A stretch of DNA of 64,000 bases from Sanghuangporus weigelae (taxonomy: Eukaryota > Basidiomycota > Agaricomycetes > Hymenochaetales > Hymenochaetaceae), in assembly GCA_033182465.1 (NCBI GenBank), contig CP137325.1:1736001-1800000 (forward strand), in the 5' to 3' direction. The notes beneath the pieces were generated by a model. That model made no database searches. It saw nothing but the letters and a program-made list of their open reading frames with translations, and was not told where the DNA came from. A program made the translations under genes and the position numbers. Positions 12,424-22,908 of this stretch are shown here, piece after piece. Every line of letters begins with the position of its first letter. The stretch's first letter is position 1.

Positions 12424-12904
12424 GGCCCTGTTCGGTACAAAAAATAACGGGTGGATAAGGGCAGATAGCGGGATAACGAGTTAACGTTGTGAGATCCGGC
12501 ATTTTCCCTAGGTATTTGTTACTATTTGTTCAGTTGATATTATTCGTCACACTTTTTGGTTCCGCTCCCTTCCGGTGAGTATAGTCTAGAAATGGGCCAA
12601 ATGGCAGGGTCCACCTTCATTCACACCTCTAGAAATACATGCAGAGAGACATTTCTAGCAATTAGCCCACATATTCAGAGACTCAGTACCATAATTGATG
12701 AATTCCGCAGATCAAAGGTAAGAAGAAACTGGTCAGAGGTATGTCTTCCAGCTATGGTAAGTATGCTAACCAAAGCCGTCACATAGTAACTTGTGCATGC
12801 CGACACCAGCCGACCTCTTACCTCATCGTCAGGAAGACGCCGGATCTCACGACCTTAACTTTTGGATAAGCTATCCGCCGTTATTTTTTGTACCGAACAG
12901 GGCC
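12424..12904. mobile_element. MITE, PIF/Harbinger-like (TTA target-site duplication)
   Basis: The ends are inverted repeats: GGCCCTGTTCGGTACAAAAA at the left is matched by the complement at the right, with identity of about 28 bp (to AATAACGG) and weaker similarity further in. The 481-bp element is flanked by TTA at 12421-12423 and 12905-12907. A 3-bp TTA duplication and GGCCCTGTTCG-type ends fit a PIF/Harbinger (Tourist-like) MITE. No transposase is present. It lies in an intron of the decayed gene 10285-15641. Confidence 0.8.
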
Positions 12905-15785
12905 TTAGCGTTTAGGCTTTAGTAGTTGTGCTTCTGGACTTCTAAGAAGTTTGATCGCTTCTTTTGATCGAGGTCGCTTGGGTTACTTGGTCGGCAGCGT
13001 TAGAGTGGTAGTCTGCGGTAATAGGCGGTCGGCGGTGTTAGCTGTTAGCGGGATTACGTATCCGCTTCGGTGCTTCTAGCGCTCGGGTGGTAACGGGTTA
13101 CTGTTGCCTAGGCCGCTCGATCGCTTGGGCCCGTGATAGCTGGCTTGGTTACCGGTCGCATTTGGGAAGCTGATCGTGTGGATCTGCTGATTGCGTCGAT
13201 CCTGATGCGAGATTTTGAGCGGATCCTTTCAGTATAGTCTTACTTTTTGCAACAGTGGTCCGAGTTCAAGTCCATTGACATCTTCAAGAGAAGTACCGCA
13301 TATCGACCGAATGTGGGGAACTGAAACAGCCTCTCGATAGAGGGCAAGACAGGCGAGCTCGGTAAGTGTAGCTGGGTCGTTTAGTCCTTTCTGAACGTTC
13401 GACTCAAGATTGTTCAGCCCAGGCTTTTCTTTGTGAAATTCAATGAATTTCATAAAGCCGGTGTACAAGTCATGGTGTGCGAGCGTCTCAGTGGCAGAGT
13501 CAAGGTATGATGAATATCTGGTGTTCGTTGTATCTGGATAATTGACGAAGAAACCCAGAATCAAAAGGCAATAGTCTCGAAAGACGTGGTGGTATCCTTG
13601 TGTATAAACATATGAGACTTGAGTCAGTACGTATACAATAGATCCTAGCTGAGTATGATCTGACCTTTCTTGTCATCTTTGTCATTCACTAGGGATCCAG
13701 TAAGGCGTCTGATCTGAAACCCGCCGCATTTTGTGACTTCGCGGGCTCGCTTTTCCGCAGCGGTCGCAGCTCCCGAGCTCCTCTCATCTCCATTGTCCAA
13801 CCCATCCTCCTCTTCTGCCAGCTCTAAAATGGCAGCGTTATCTTTATTCGCAAACAGTACTGGTGAGATATCGTGATTTTTCCACTCTTCACACATCGCT
13901 GCTTCTCCGCCTTTCACTGCATTTAGATCTTTATGCATACCGCATCCAGTCCAAACGAACATCTTAAAACATCGCCTCTCATCTTCCGGGAGCGTTTCGA
14001 GCGTCCAATGCGCAAGTGATTCGGTGAGTTCATTCATCATACCCAATTCTTTTTCCTTCTGCGCATCGATACTCATTGATTCCCAGACTGACAAGCCCCC
14101 AAGGCTCTGTATCATTCGTATAAGTGCCTCCAGAATAAGCTTGTACCTATCACCCGGGCCAAGTCGAAGGGTAACGTTTTCAAGAACAAACGTGTAGGCA
14201 AAGTCAGCCGAAGGGTAACGTTTTCAAGAACAAGCGTGTACCTTTCATCAGCTCCAAGTGAGTTCAAGTACTTTGCCCCCAGTCCTCGCAGTGTCATCTC
14301 TTCTTTCCAGGCGGCGAGCAGTCGGTGCTTTGCCTTCTGATCCTCCGCATGGTCCCCGTGTGTTCCATGGTACTTCATTGCGAGAAACGAAGTGCTGAGA
14401 GGAGGTTCGGACTTGTGCATGGCTAGTGGACTCTGGTTGAACAGATCCACTACTTCCTCCATGTATTCTGTTTCTCCGTGGACTTGTGTCGAGGATCGAT
14501 GATTCTCAGCAAGTCATAAGTTCCCAAATCGAATGTGTTGAGTCAAATTTTGGGTATGGTTATCCGTTTGACCTGTCTCTGCAAACTGAATGTTGTAATG
14601 CAGAGAATCAAAATTTTGGCTCTTGTTTGTAGTTCCATCGCCGCCAGAAGTAAAACCTGTCAATTCAAGGTGAGTATTACCACAGAGAAAAGGAATGTGA
14701 AGCTTACTTTCTGATTCTTTCAGTTCCACAGCAGTCTGAAGCTTGGATGCAACACTCGCTTCTCCAATGAAGCGGCCAACCGTTCTAATGCTCGGAATTC
14801 AAACCTTCGATACATCAACTTGCACAGCCTTGCCAAACACCTCAATGAAGAGACCAAGGACAGTTCCACACTTGGTCAAGGGGATACCAAATGAAACGAG
14901 TCTTCGGACGAGAGAACGAACTTCAGGCTTGTAAAAACCTTCCTGGGTGAGTTGAACCGCCTCCCTAGCTTCCTTCTTGAACACCTTAAGCTGATCAATC
15001 TGTTGCTGAGCCCTTGAGAGCTGAGATGTAAGTGTATGACACTTGTATCTGAAGGAGTCGGTTTCTTGCTGTAAGTTCAACAGTTTCTGCTCGTAACTTC
15101 TCTGCTGACTCGTTTTATCGTCTGTCAGACACTGCACTCGATCTTCCAAACTTTTCACATCAGTGATAGTCTTGTACATCGCTCTATTTGTGTATTCGAG
15201 ACTCTGAGACTCGAGGGAGGCCTGAAGAACGCAACTTTCGAGTTCGGTGAGCTTTGTTTCGGTTTTCGAGAGTGAGTTGACCAATCGCTGATTTTCATCC
15301 TGAATTGCAGAGTATTGCTCTTTTAAGTACTTGTACTTTCGGCGGGCACCCCTGAGCTCACGAAGAGCGTTCGAGGCTCAAGTACTCGCTTTGAGCAGAC
15401 GGTTTGTGATGAATTTCTGCGTTTTTCGAGAGGTCCTGAGTTGTTTCATAAATTTCTCGTTGCGTTCCTCGAGTGTTATGGTGAGATCTGTCAGCTCTGA
15501 CATTCGCCTCCAATCTATGCTGATTCTCTTGTCTGCTTCACCAGTTTGCCCATCGTTAGAGACTTGTGTCTGGTCTAGACGGTCGTTCCAAATCTTTGTT
15601 AGGTGATCCCTCTGTAGCTTCAATCGATGTCGTTTCGGCATCTAAGAATCCACAAAAAAACTTGTAGGTATCCCTTAATCACTATATATCACACTGTGTG
15701 TACTTACATGTGCTTTCAGGTGATTGATGGTGAGTTTTGTCCTGGTTGAGTCGCAACTGAAATTCGAACCATGAACTTCTGTCAA

Positions 15786-15793
15786 TCACGTGA
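15786..15793 (-). promoter_or_regulatory. TCACGTGA site upstream of the decayed gene
   Basis: Same octamer as at the kinase genes, 145 bp before the ATG at 15641. Its presence here shows that the motif is not limited to kinase promoters in this genome. Confidence 0.45.
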
Positions 15794-16644
15794 GCGTTTT
15801 TTTCCTTTTTCCTATAAGAACTTCTTCAGGTTCTTCTCGTTGTAAACAATTCATTTCCCCCTCAATCCATTTCAAGATTTGTCACAAAAATGCATTTTTG
15901 GAACTTTCAGGATAGGATCTTCAAATTGTTGAAAAAAAAATTTCAAGAAATTGCTTAGATCTTTCAAAACCACTTGTACATATGCTATATTTCACTCATT
16001 TTTTGAAGGATTTTTTTCGTTCTTGTTGGAGCATGTACATAAAATAAAATGGTGCTTATATACATAATATTCTGGAGATATTCTTGTGTTGTGGAAGCTT
16101 GAGCATACACGAAATGTCGAACTCAAAAAGTGGAGAATACCCGAGTCGCGGCATCTCATCGGCATTGATGCCGAGGCGCGTGGGAATAAACAAATTTACA
16201 TGGGGATTGCCAGTCACCACTCGGAGTCGCTATCGTTACTTCGTCGGTATCACATATACGATAATCTAACCTGACGAGCATGTTATGATAGAATCAAAGC
16301 GATAATTGAGTTTTAGACGTGGTCCATTTACCAAGTATAGTAAGGAAAAGCATGAACGTAATGATGAAATCTCGTAACTAGCTAACGCGAAGCAATTGTA
16401 TTATAATTTATAATGTCATCATGCCTACTTCAGCTGTGCGTGGAACGCGGTGCCTCTAGTCGCAATGCATAATCTATCAGTCACCGTGGCAGAGCATCTA
16501 TCGCATCCTTCCGAGTTAGTTACGCTGGGTTTCTTGTACCTGTCTGACTAGACGAACAGGGCCTTTCCTTTGGCTCAAGTGTACATTTGGATGTTGAGTG
16601 CATCGCTGACTTGACTCACTTGAGCCCACATCCCCCGTGCTGAA
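15794..16644. other. Intergenic, no gene seen
   Basis: AT-rich spacer between the 5' end of the decayed gene and the 3' end of FK2. Short open frames near 16084-16274 have no recognisable content. Confidence 0.4.
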
Positions 16645-19616
16645 TCAAGGACGCACGGTCTCCGGTCGTCGTTTCTCGGCCTTCTTCAGGAGCCTTTCTG
16701 ACCGTCGACGAACTGATTCTTCATTGGTGATGACATCTTCATGGTTTCCGTTGTCCAGTTGTATGCGTTTGGTTTCCGGTAGCCGAAAGTCTCTGCCCTC
16801 TGCTCGCCTTTTGCCTGACCGTGATGTCTCATGGGTGTCATTCTGGACCTCCTGTGTGCGGCTCAAAGCGGTGTGTGTTCCATAATGAAATATCTTTGGT
16901 GGCTCGAAGTAATCGGAAACGTCGTTCTCGGTTCTGTCGTATTCCGTATCGCTCGTCTCGCAAAGACTCTTGCATGCATCGTCAAAAATATTCCGCACGT
17001 TATCGCTTGTCCACAGGCTTTTATTGTAGCCATTGTCAATGCCTTGATTGACATATCCCAGGTACTTGTAACCGTTCTGGAAGAACAATTTGATGTGCTT
17101 GTTTCGAAACTCGAATTTCTTCAGAAAGCTCCTTCCTTGTTCGAGCTGATGACAACGCTTCTCTACTCCGCCTATGTCCCGGCCCTCCTCATCTTTCTCA
17201 AAACTATCAAAGAAACTGTGCATCCAGGTTCCAAGAGTCTTCATGTCGTTATGAGGAAGCCACCGTAGACTGCCGTACAGGACAACATAAAACAATGACT
17301 CCATGTCATCTTCATGTGTTTGGTGGCCGTAATCACTGTCACGCAGAACTCGGGCAGGTATAAAGGCCCAGGTCAGCTGAGCTAACATGATATCAATTCT
17401 TGAAACAAATACTTCAAGTGGAATACACTCACGGATCGAAAATATTCTCCTGGGTCTCGTACTACATTTGCTAACGTAGAAAACTCCCAGTCAATCAGAA
17501 GTCCACGTCTACGGTCGGAGGCCTTGTCTCTGTAAAGGACGATATTGTCCATAGTAACATCACGATGTATTCTGCCACATAACTGATAGGCCGAATCAAG
17601 AGCTACGAGATGCGTCAGTGCTGAGATCGTAATTCAGTCATGCACAATACCTTCTAAGGCGTCCCTGGAGCCACGGAATAACTCACGGGAGCTCTTAAAT
17701 GTCTTGAGAGGGTATCCAGCCTGAGTCAACACCAACCGACAGTGTATACGTTTGATAATTCGAGTTTTTAGTCCTTCTCTCAGGCAGTCACATACCCAAG
17801 GTTTATTGATATAGTCGGTCGTCCTCGTGTATTGGATTGTGTCTGCTAACCTGCTCAAACAATCTTCATTTGATTCGGTAGTCGCAACACATTGAGCTGA
17901 GGGTTTGTCGCAGCCACCAACTGCTTCCTGTGAGGAGTCCTGTTCACAGTTTTCCTGTTAAATCATATAACTCATCCTATCGCGATAATCAATTAAAAGT
18001 CATACCTCATTGTTACTTTCTTTCCGGCTGAAATCCGGCAAGTCGCCGTACATTTCGAGGTCACAGATATTGTTGACTTTCTTCTCATGCATCTCAATAT
18101 ATATGCATCCTTCCTCCATCACAGTGTTTTTATCAAGGCGCCACATGTCCTTGAGAAACCGTACGTTTCCTTCAGTTGGACTTATCAACTCGACAGCCCA
18201 ATAGGATCGCGTAGAACGGCCGGCTACCGACCTTGGTGATTTCAAAGGTACCGACACAAGGAAGGCTCGAACAGTACACTGACTTTGATCATACACTTGG
18301 ATTTTCGTCACCTTTCCTTCTTCGTAGTGAAATTTCACTGCTTGATCCAGTTCTTTTGTGTTCGTTTGGCTGATATCCAACTGGAGTGTAGCGTGCTGTC
18401 TTATGAGTGTCCTGAATAGTTCCTCTTCTGCCTTCGACGCGACAAAGACCGAAGGATCAAAGCCACGCTGCACCGGTGTTGCATGATGAAATCGCCAGAG
18501 AAACTCGCACATGAGCTCGGGTTGCTGTTTGTAATCAAACAAAGCTGTTGCTATTCCGCCGGCGCGGTCCCAACGAAGAAATCGAGCGCGAGTTCCAACA
18601 ACCAAAACAGAAAAGTAGAATATGCGATGTTTGCGTGAAAAAGCTGCGGAAGGATAATTAATGGATTGTCCAAGGTTTCGGCGTTCTATCTTGGCAGAAT
18701 CGGGTTCATTCGTCGGTGCTGTACGCTTGTGATTATCGTACGTGAAGAAGCTCTTTTTAATGGTAGTCTTGAGTGGCTCGTGCAAATGATCTTCGCATTC
18801 GCATAGAGGATCACAATCCTTCTTGACCTCTATCAACGTCTCCGCAAGGCCAAGATTCGCAACGTATTTATCCTTGATGTTGTCCTTCACAGTTCTGGTT
18901 CTTTTATTCCTTTTGACCCGTTTTCTTTTTCTGTTTTTTTTGGAACTTCTGCTTTGGCTTCACATACTGTATATCTTTGCAATCATAACCACATACGTCG
19001 GGCTTGAGGGAACCATCGCCAGAGTTCTGCGCATTGTCTGCTGTGATGCAAAATTGGACACTTGGGCATCGCTTATAATTGTTGATAGAGCTAACCTGCA
19101 CCTAAATTAGTATCAATGCAGACGACAAGAGCTGAGAAAACTCGCTAGTGGTTCATAGATATCTCGCTCATCCTTTGGAGCCTCAGGGATCTTGTCAAAT
19201 GCTCCTGAAGGATTGAGCATCGGCTGATCCGCGGGGATGGGAGGTAAGAATTCATCAAGAAATTCCTTCACTGGCATAGGTCCAATTATCACGCCTCTGC
19301 CTTCCCGTGCATGTTGGTCGTTATTATCATCCGCCTTGTTTGAAAGGAAGGCATCCTGAAGACCACTTCTCTTTCTTGCTACAGGGGTATCCTTCCATGG
19401 AGGGAGTGAATCCAGTCCATGTAAGCGAGGGCCAGGGGTGCAAGGAGGTGTTGAGATTTGCTGGTTCGGTTCGTTTGGACTTCCCTGACTGCAAGGAGTG
19501 TCAAATTTGGCCTCTTGACGTGACGGAGTTCTCTGTAAAGGTTCCTCGAAATGCGATGAAAAGGGCAAAGCATCATTACTTGGGAGAAATTCTGAAGAAA
19601 CTTGGGAAACAGACAT
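16645..19616 (-). CDS. FK2: FunK1-type fungal protein kinase
   Basis: Exons 19616-19146, 19101-18006, 17954-17651, 17602-17433 and 17376-16645. Motifs: EGRGVIIGPMPVKEFLDEF, FLKDMWR, IHRDVTMDN, LLIDWEFS, LTWAF and DDMESLFYVV; the tail has KRRAE and RRRSERLLKK. Intron 1 starts with GC instead of GT (GCGAGT...CTAAT...TTAG, 44 nt), a rare GC-AG intron. Inside exon 2, after YDCKDIQY (about 18935-18970), the frame is only kept if a 37-nt GTATGT...ACAG intron is removed; otherwise there is a one-base shift at a run of eight A's. With that intron the product is 911 aa. All catalytic residues are intact. An E-box lies 70 bp upstream. Confidence 0.85.
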
Positions 19617-19685
19617 GGAGTGATTTTGAATGAACGTGGTCGCAGAAGGTCAAGATGCTGTGGCCGTGGCTTGAAATGCGCAACG

Positions 19686-19693
19686 TCACGTGA
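19686..19693 (-). promoter_or_regulatory. E-box TCACGTGA upstream of FK2
   Basis: Sense context ATCACGTGACGT, 70 bp before the FK2 ATG. About 17 bp after the octamer, in the direction of the gene, lies TTCAAGCCACG, a block also found just downstream of the E-box at FK8 and FK10. Confidence 0.6.
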
Positions 19694-21158
19694 TGCATTA
19701 TGCTAGATCCATAATGAAAATAAAAATAAAATAAAAGAATAGAGAAATTGCCGGAATCTTAGCCAAACCTACACAATATCCCAAAGCTCAGCACATGCTC
19801 TGACCTATCAGAGGAGCAGTTGCAGTAGAGACTGGAACTGGTCACTTGCAGGCGCTGATATCAAGTTACAACAGATCAGATAGCTTGTGCGTGAAAGATG
19901 AAGTGGGCACCCGCACTGTCATGCCATGCGGGGACTTCAGGATAAGCAGATATACCGTAGAAGACAAGAAACAATGTCAGAACTGGAGCCATAACTATCC
20001 CATAATAAAAACCATGAGCATCCTAGTGGTAGGAAAAGCTAGATTGGAACATGCTTCGATCAAAGTGTGCCGCAGAAAAGAACAAGATCTTGCCTAGACA
20101 TGATAGATTTTCATAACATCTGTATTCTATATCGAAGATGAGAGAACACTGGATAAGGCTGATTTTACGACCGCTCATGCGCTGTAGCGCACTGGCTCCT
20201 CCTGTGCCAGTACACTCATACTATGGCTCCCTCTTACTGCAGATACCATATCCCAGCACTGCCGACACCGGAGAGTGTGAGGGCACACTCCTATTGCACT
20301 CGGGACATCATTTGAGCACGTATCCATTGATTCCAGCACACGTACTGTACTGCGGCGCCCTTCTATGACCCAAATCGATCCGCCGATGGCTCCCCGACAC
20401 TCAGACAGGTCCGCCGACAGCTCCTACCCAGCACCAGGCACTATAGGACACATCCCTCAGTGACTACGTGCCGCCGATCTTATGATTTACCATACGTACA
20501 GCCGTGCGGCGACTCTGGATGCCTCCGAGTCTTGGCGCCGATCAATGCGGCGGACACTCAGACATCCTCAGGTACCCTCGCCGATGCCTCCTACAGCTTA
20601 CCAAGCAGTCCCCCATTGTCTAGGGAGCTATATATTGTCATATGTGCTTACATGCCTCATTACGATGTATCTGCCACCAGTCCGGCAGTCCCCCACAGCA
20701 CTGCCGCTCCGGCCACTCATATTAGTCACTAGGGATCGCCCACACTCTGTATTGAGTGCCGCCGATGCATCGGACACCTCAGGGACATCGGCTGATGCGC
20801 CCTTTGTCTCATATACGCGATATCAGCCTCCAATCATCGGTTCCGATGTTTCCCGACTTCCCCCCGACGCGGCGGCCCCCATTAGACCATGTATGGAAGG
20901 TAGGCATGTGGTACATTGGCGTGCCAAGCCACCGACTCGCACCGCCAAGCCCAACTCCGCCGGCGCCCATGTTATTGCAGATACTCAATATTTCATGTGA
21001 TTGGATGCCCCCCTCACGTTGCCGCTCTCAGATTTCACCTGGGCGCTCCGGCAGCGGCCCTTGGCGACCCAGATGACTCAGGAGATGTTGTCAGACAGTA
21101 GGATGTGTCGGCGACAGCAGTAGAGTATATATAGAGCTTATACTAGCTTGTAGACGAA

Positions 21159-21247
21159 AGGATTCCAAGCCTAGCAAGGATTCCAAGCCTAGCAAGGATT
21201 CCAAGCCTAGCAAGGATTCCAAGCCTAGCAAGGATTCCAAGAGCATG
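21159..21247 (+). repeat. Minisatellite, 18-bp unit, four full copies plus a partial
   Basis: The unit AGGATTCCAAGCCTAGCA is repeated head to tail four times without visible change, followed by a partial fifth copy that diverges at AGAGCATG. Confidence 0.9.
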
Positions 21248-21465
21248 TACCAGACCGAGCGCCAGAGTTCGAGATATCCCTCACTCTGAGTCTCCCCTCA
21301 TGTACTGAGCCTCCCCCTTGACTATATACTATCCTTGACATCTCCTCTTGTTTGACTCCACATTCTACTTGCCTTCGCCGCCTCCGGTACGCCTCTGCCG
21401 CTCTGACGTTCAGTGAGTGAGTAGGGCTCGGGATTTAACCCTGAACCTCCTCCCCACACTTTATA

Positions 21466-21840
21466 CCTGTCCGGCGCCCCTCTATTTGACGTCGGCGACC
21501 CTTCGGCGACCCAGGCTTCTTATCAGACTCCCCTTCGGCGTCCTTTCCAGCCTTTCACTCCAGTTTATCCCATATATTGATCTTATACGGTCTTTTCCTC
21601 TCATCTATCGCATTTACACTACTTCGGCGGATACCTGCGGCCTCCCCCTCAGTCCGGCACCCCTCTATTCGACGTCGGCGGCCATCCGACAACCCAGGCA
21701 TCCTATCAGACGACCCAGCGGCGCCTTCTCCAGCCACTCACTCCATTTTATCCTTTATATTCATCTTATACGCTTCATACCTTCCTGTGGCCGAGTTTAT
21801 ACCACGTCGGCAGCCTCTTGTGATCCCCCCTTTTGAGCGG
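21466..21840 (+). repeat. Imperfect tandem duplication, unit about 190 bp
   Basis: Two successive blocks share CCGGC(G/A)CCCCTCTATT, GACGTCGGCG, CCCAGGC, CTTATCAGAC-like and CTTATAC(G) segments in the same order (about 21466-21655 and 21655-21840). They are diverged, so this is an older duplication. Confidence 0.55.
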
Positions 21841-22249
21841 CGGCCCTGTTATCCTATTCCCTTTATCCAGCGGCATCCTTAGACCCATCCATTATGTCTC
21901 CGACGGTTCCTGGCACCTGCCGGGTAGTAGGTCTTTGAGAGTCTGATAGCATCGGCATCCCATTTTTGGAGGTCCCTTCATACATTCAGCACCCTTAGTA
22001 GGACGGACATCTGTAGCACCTTCAGATACGACACCGCCGATCGACAGCGCCAAACATGAACGATGGCACTGCTAGAATTGTGATGTGCATACAAAACCTG
22101 TTGTCAGTGCTGCACTAGCGGGAACATCGATCGCATGAAAACTCTGGCCAGATGTATTGCGTGTGCTTAGAGGTAAGGGTACAACAGGTTGCCAAGCGCA
22201 GGCGGCAAACGGAGTAAGGGAAAAGAAGCCTTCATGTGAGGAGAATTAG

Positions 22250-22731
22250 GGTGAGTAATCTGACTTTCTATGACCGACCGAACCCTGATTGCTTACATTT
22301 TCTGAAATACACATCATGTCCATTATACGAGCATAATAGCACTGGCGGTGAAAATGAGTAGGCTGAATGTAGTCGTGGAAGCAAGCACTTACCATCAGTT
22401 CCTGCCGAACGCATCCTGGGATTTGGATTGTTTCTGGAATAATCAAATCCATATGTGAGCAGTCCATCCACTGTGACGGTATGCAAAGCGGTTTTTGGAA
22501 AAGGATCCGACACTATGCTGGCTGCATATCAACTGGTTAAGTAGTAGTATTTAGGTAGGTAGGTATCGATGTCGTCAGCACAGGCAAGAATCGGAGTAAT
22601 AGGTGTGTGACGTGATTGATCCAAGGTTGTGACATTCCCTTAGTCACGATTTTGCTCCGTAAACGGTAGTGTAATCTCAACAGATTCTCCTCGAGTATAC
22701 CTAGTACTTGTGCTTGTTCTTCGACGCTCAT
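22250..22731 (-). CDS. Possible small spliced gene, unknown
   Basis: An ATG at 22731 opens a helical peptide (MSVEEQAQVLGILEENLLRL). A GT-AG intron of more than 100 nt could join it to a second stretch with PFPKTALHTVTVDGLL and TYGFDYSRNNPNP near 22440-22500. I recognise no domain and cannot fix the 3' end. It may be a remnant of a gene disturbed by the nearby repeats. Confidence 0.18.
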
Positions 22732-22908
22732 TGTCCTTCTAGAAATCCCTTAAAAATCGTAATGACTGTGTGTCTCTTGAGGCACACTCCTTTTTCTTTT
22801 GAGAAATCGCCCGAGCTCATTGATCCTCCGTAGCTTCGAGTGAGCCGGAAAAGGCCGCTGGCCCTTTATGATACTGAGACATTCCTGGCTCCTTTGAAAC
22901 GACCAAAG

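Larger units (their letters stand above)
10285..15641 (-). pseudogene. Multicopy agaricomycete protein family (HKDLNAVKGG / NEGALGSYRVF), decayed
   Basis: Read from an ATG at 15641: a coiled-coil N-terminus (15641-14799), then RTVGRFIGEASVASKLQ, GGDGTTNKSQNFDSLHY, VVDLFNQSPLA, GCGMHKDLNAVKGG (about 13940), LLANKDN-like LFANKDNAAIL, YPDTTNTRYSSYLD (about 13510), then MPATNNANEGALGSYRVF (about 10870) and a lysine/arginine-rich helical end. I know this arrangement from many agaricomycete proteins; it is multicopy and may come from a transposon, but I cannot assign a function. Three in-frame TGA codons (15378-15380, 14799-14801, 14514-14516) interrupt an otherwise continuous frame. One intron (about 100 nt, near 14140-14240) has an internal tandem duplication. 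Another, from a GTAAGA donor near 13242 to about 11190, is 2 kb and contains inserted DNA including a MITE. Confidence 0.65.
19700..22830. other. Repeat-rich, gene-poor region
   Basis: About 3.1 kb of pyrimidine-biased, CCG/GGC-speckled sequence (especially 20140-22050) with no kinase or other domain. It holds an 18-bp minisatellite and an imperfect tandem repeat of about 190 bp. Its base use differs from the surrounding genes, and it ends next to the truncated 5' end of FK3, so it may be inserted repeat DNA. No encoded transposon protein is visible. Confidence 0.45.

Noticed and set aside
14110-14260. Frameshift in the decayed gene at its tandem duplication
   Set aside because: The duplication lies inside an intron; splicing from ADER to YKLILEAL restores the frame.
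21159-21247. CRISPR-like array
   Set aside because: The 18-bp units are directly adjacent without spacers; it is an ordinary minisatellite in a eukaryotic genome.
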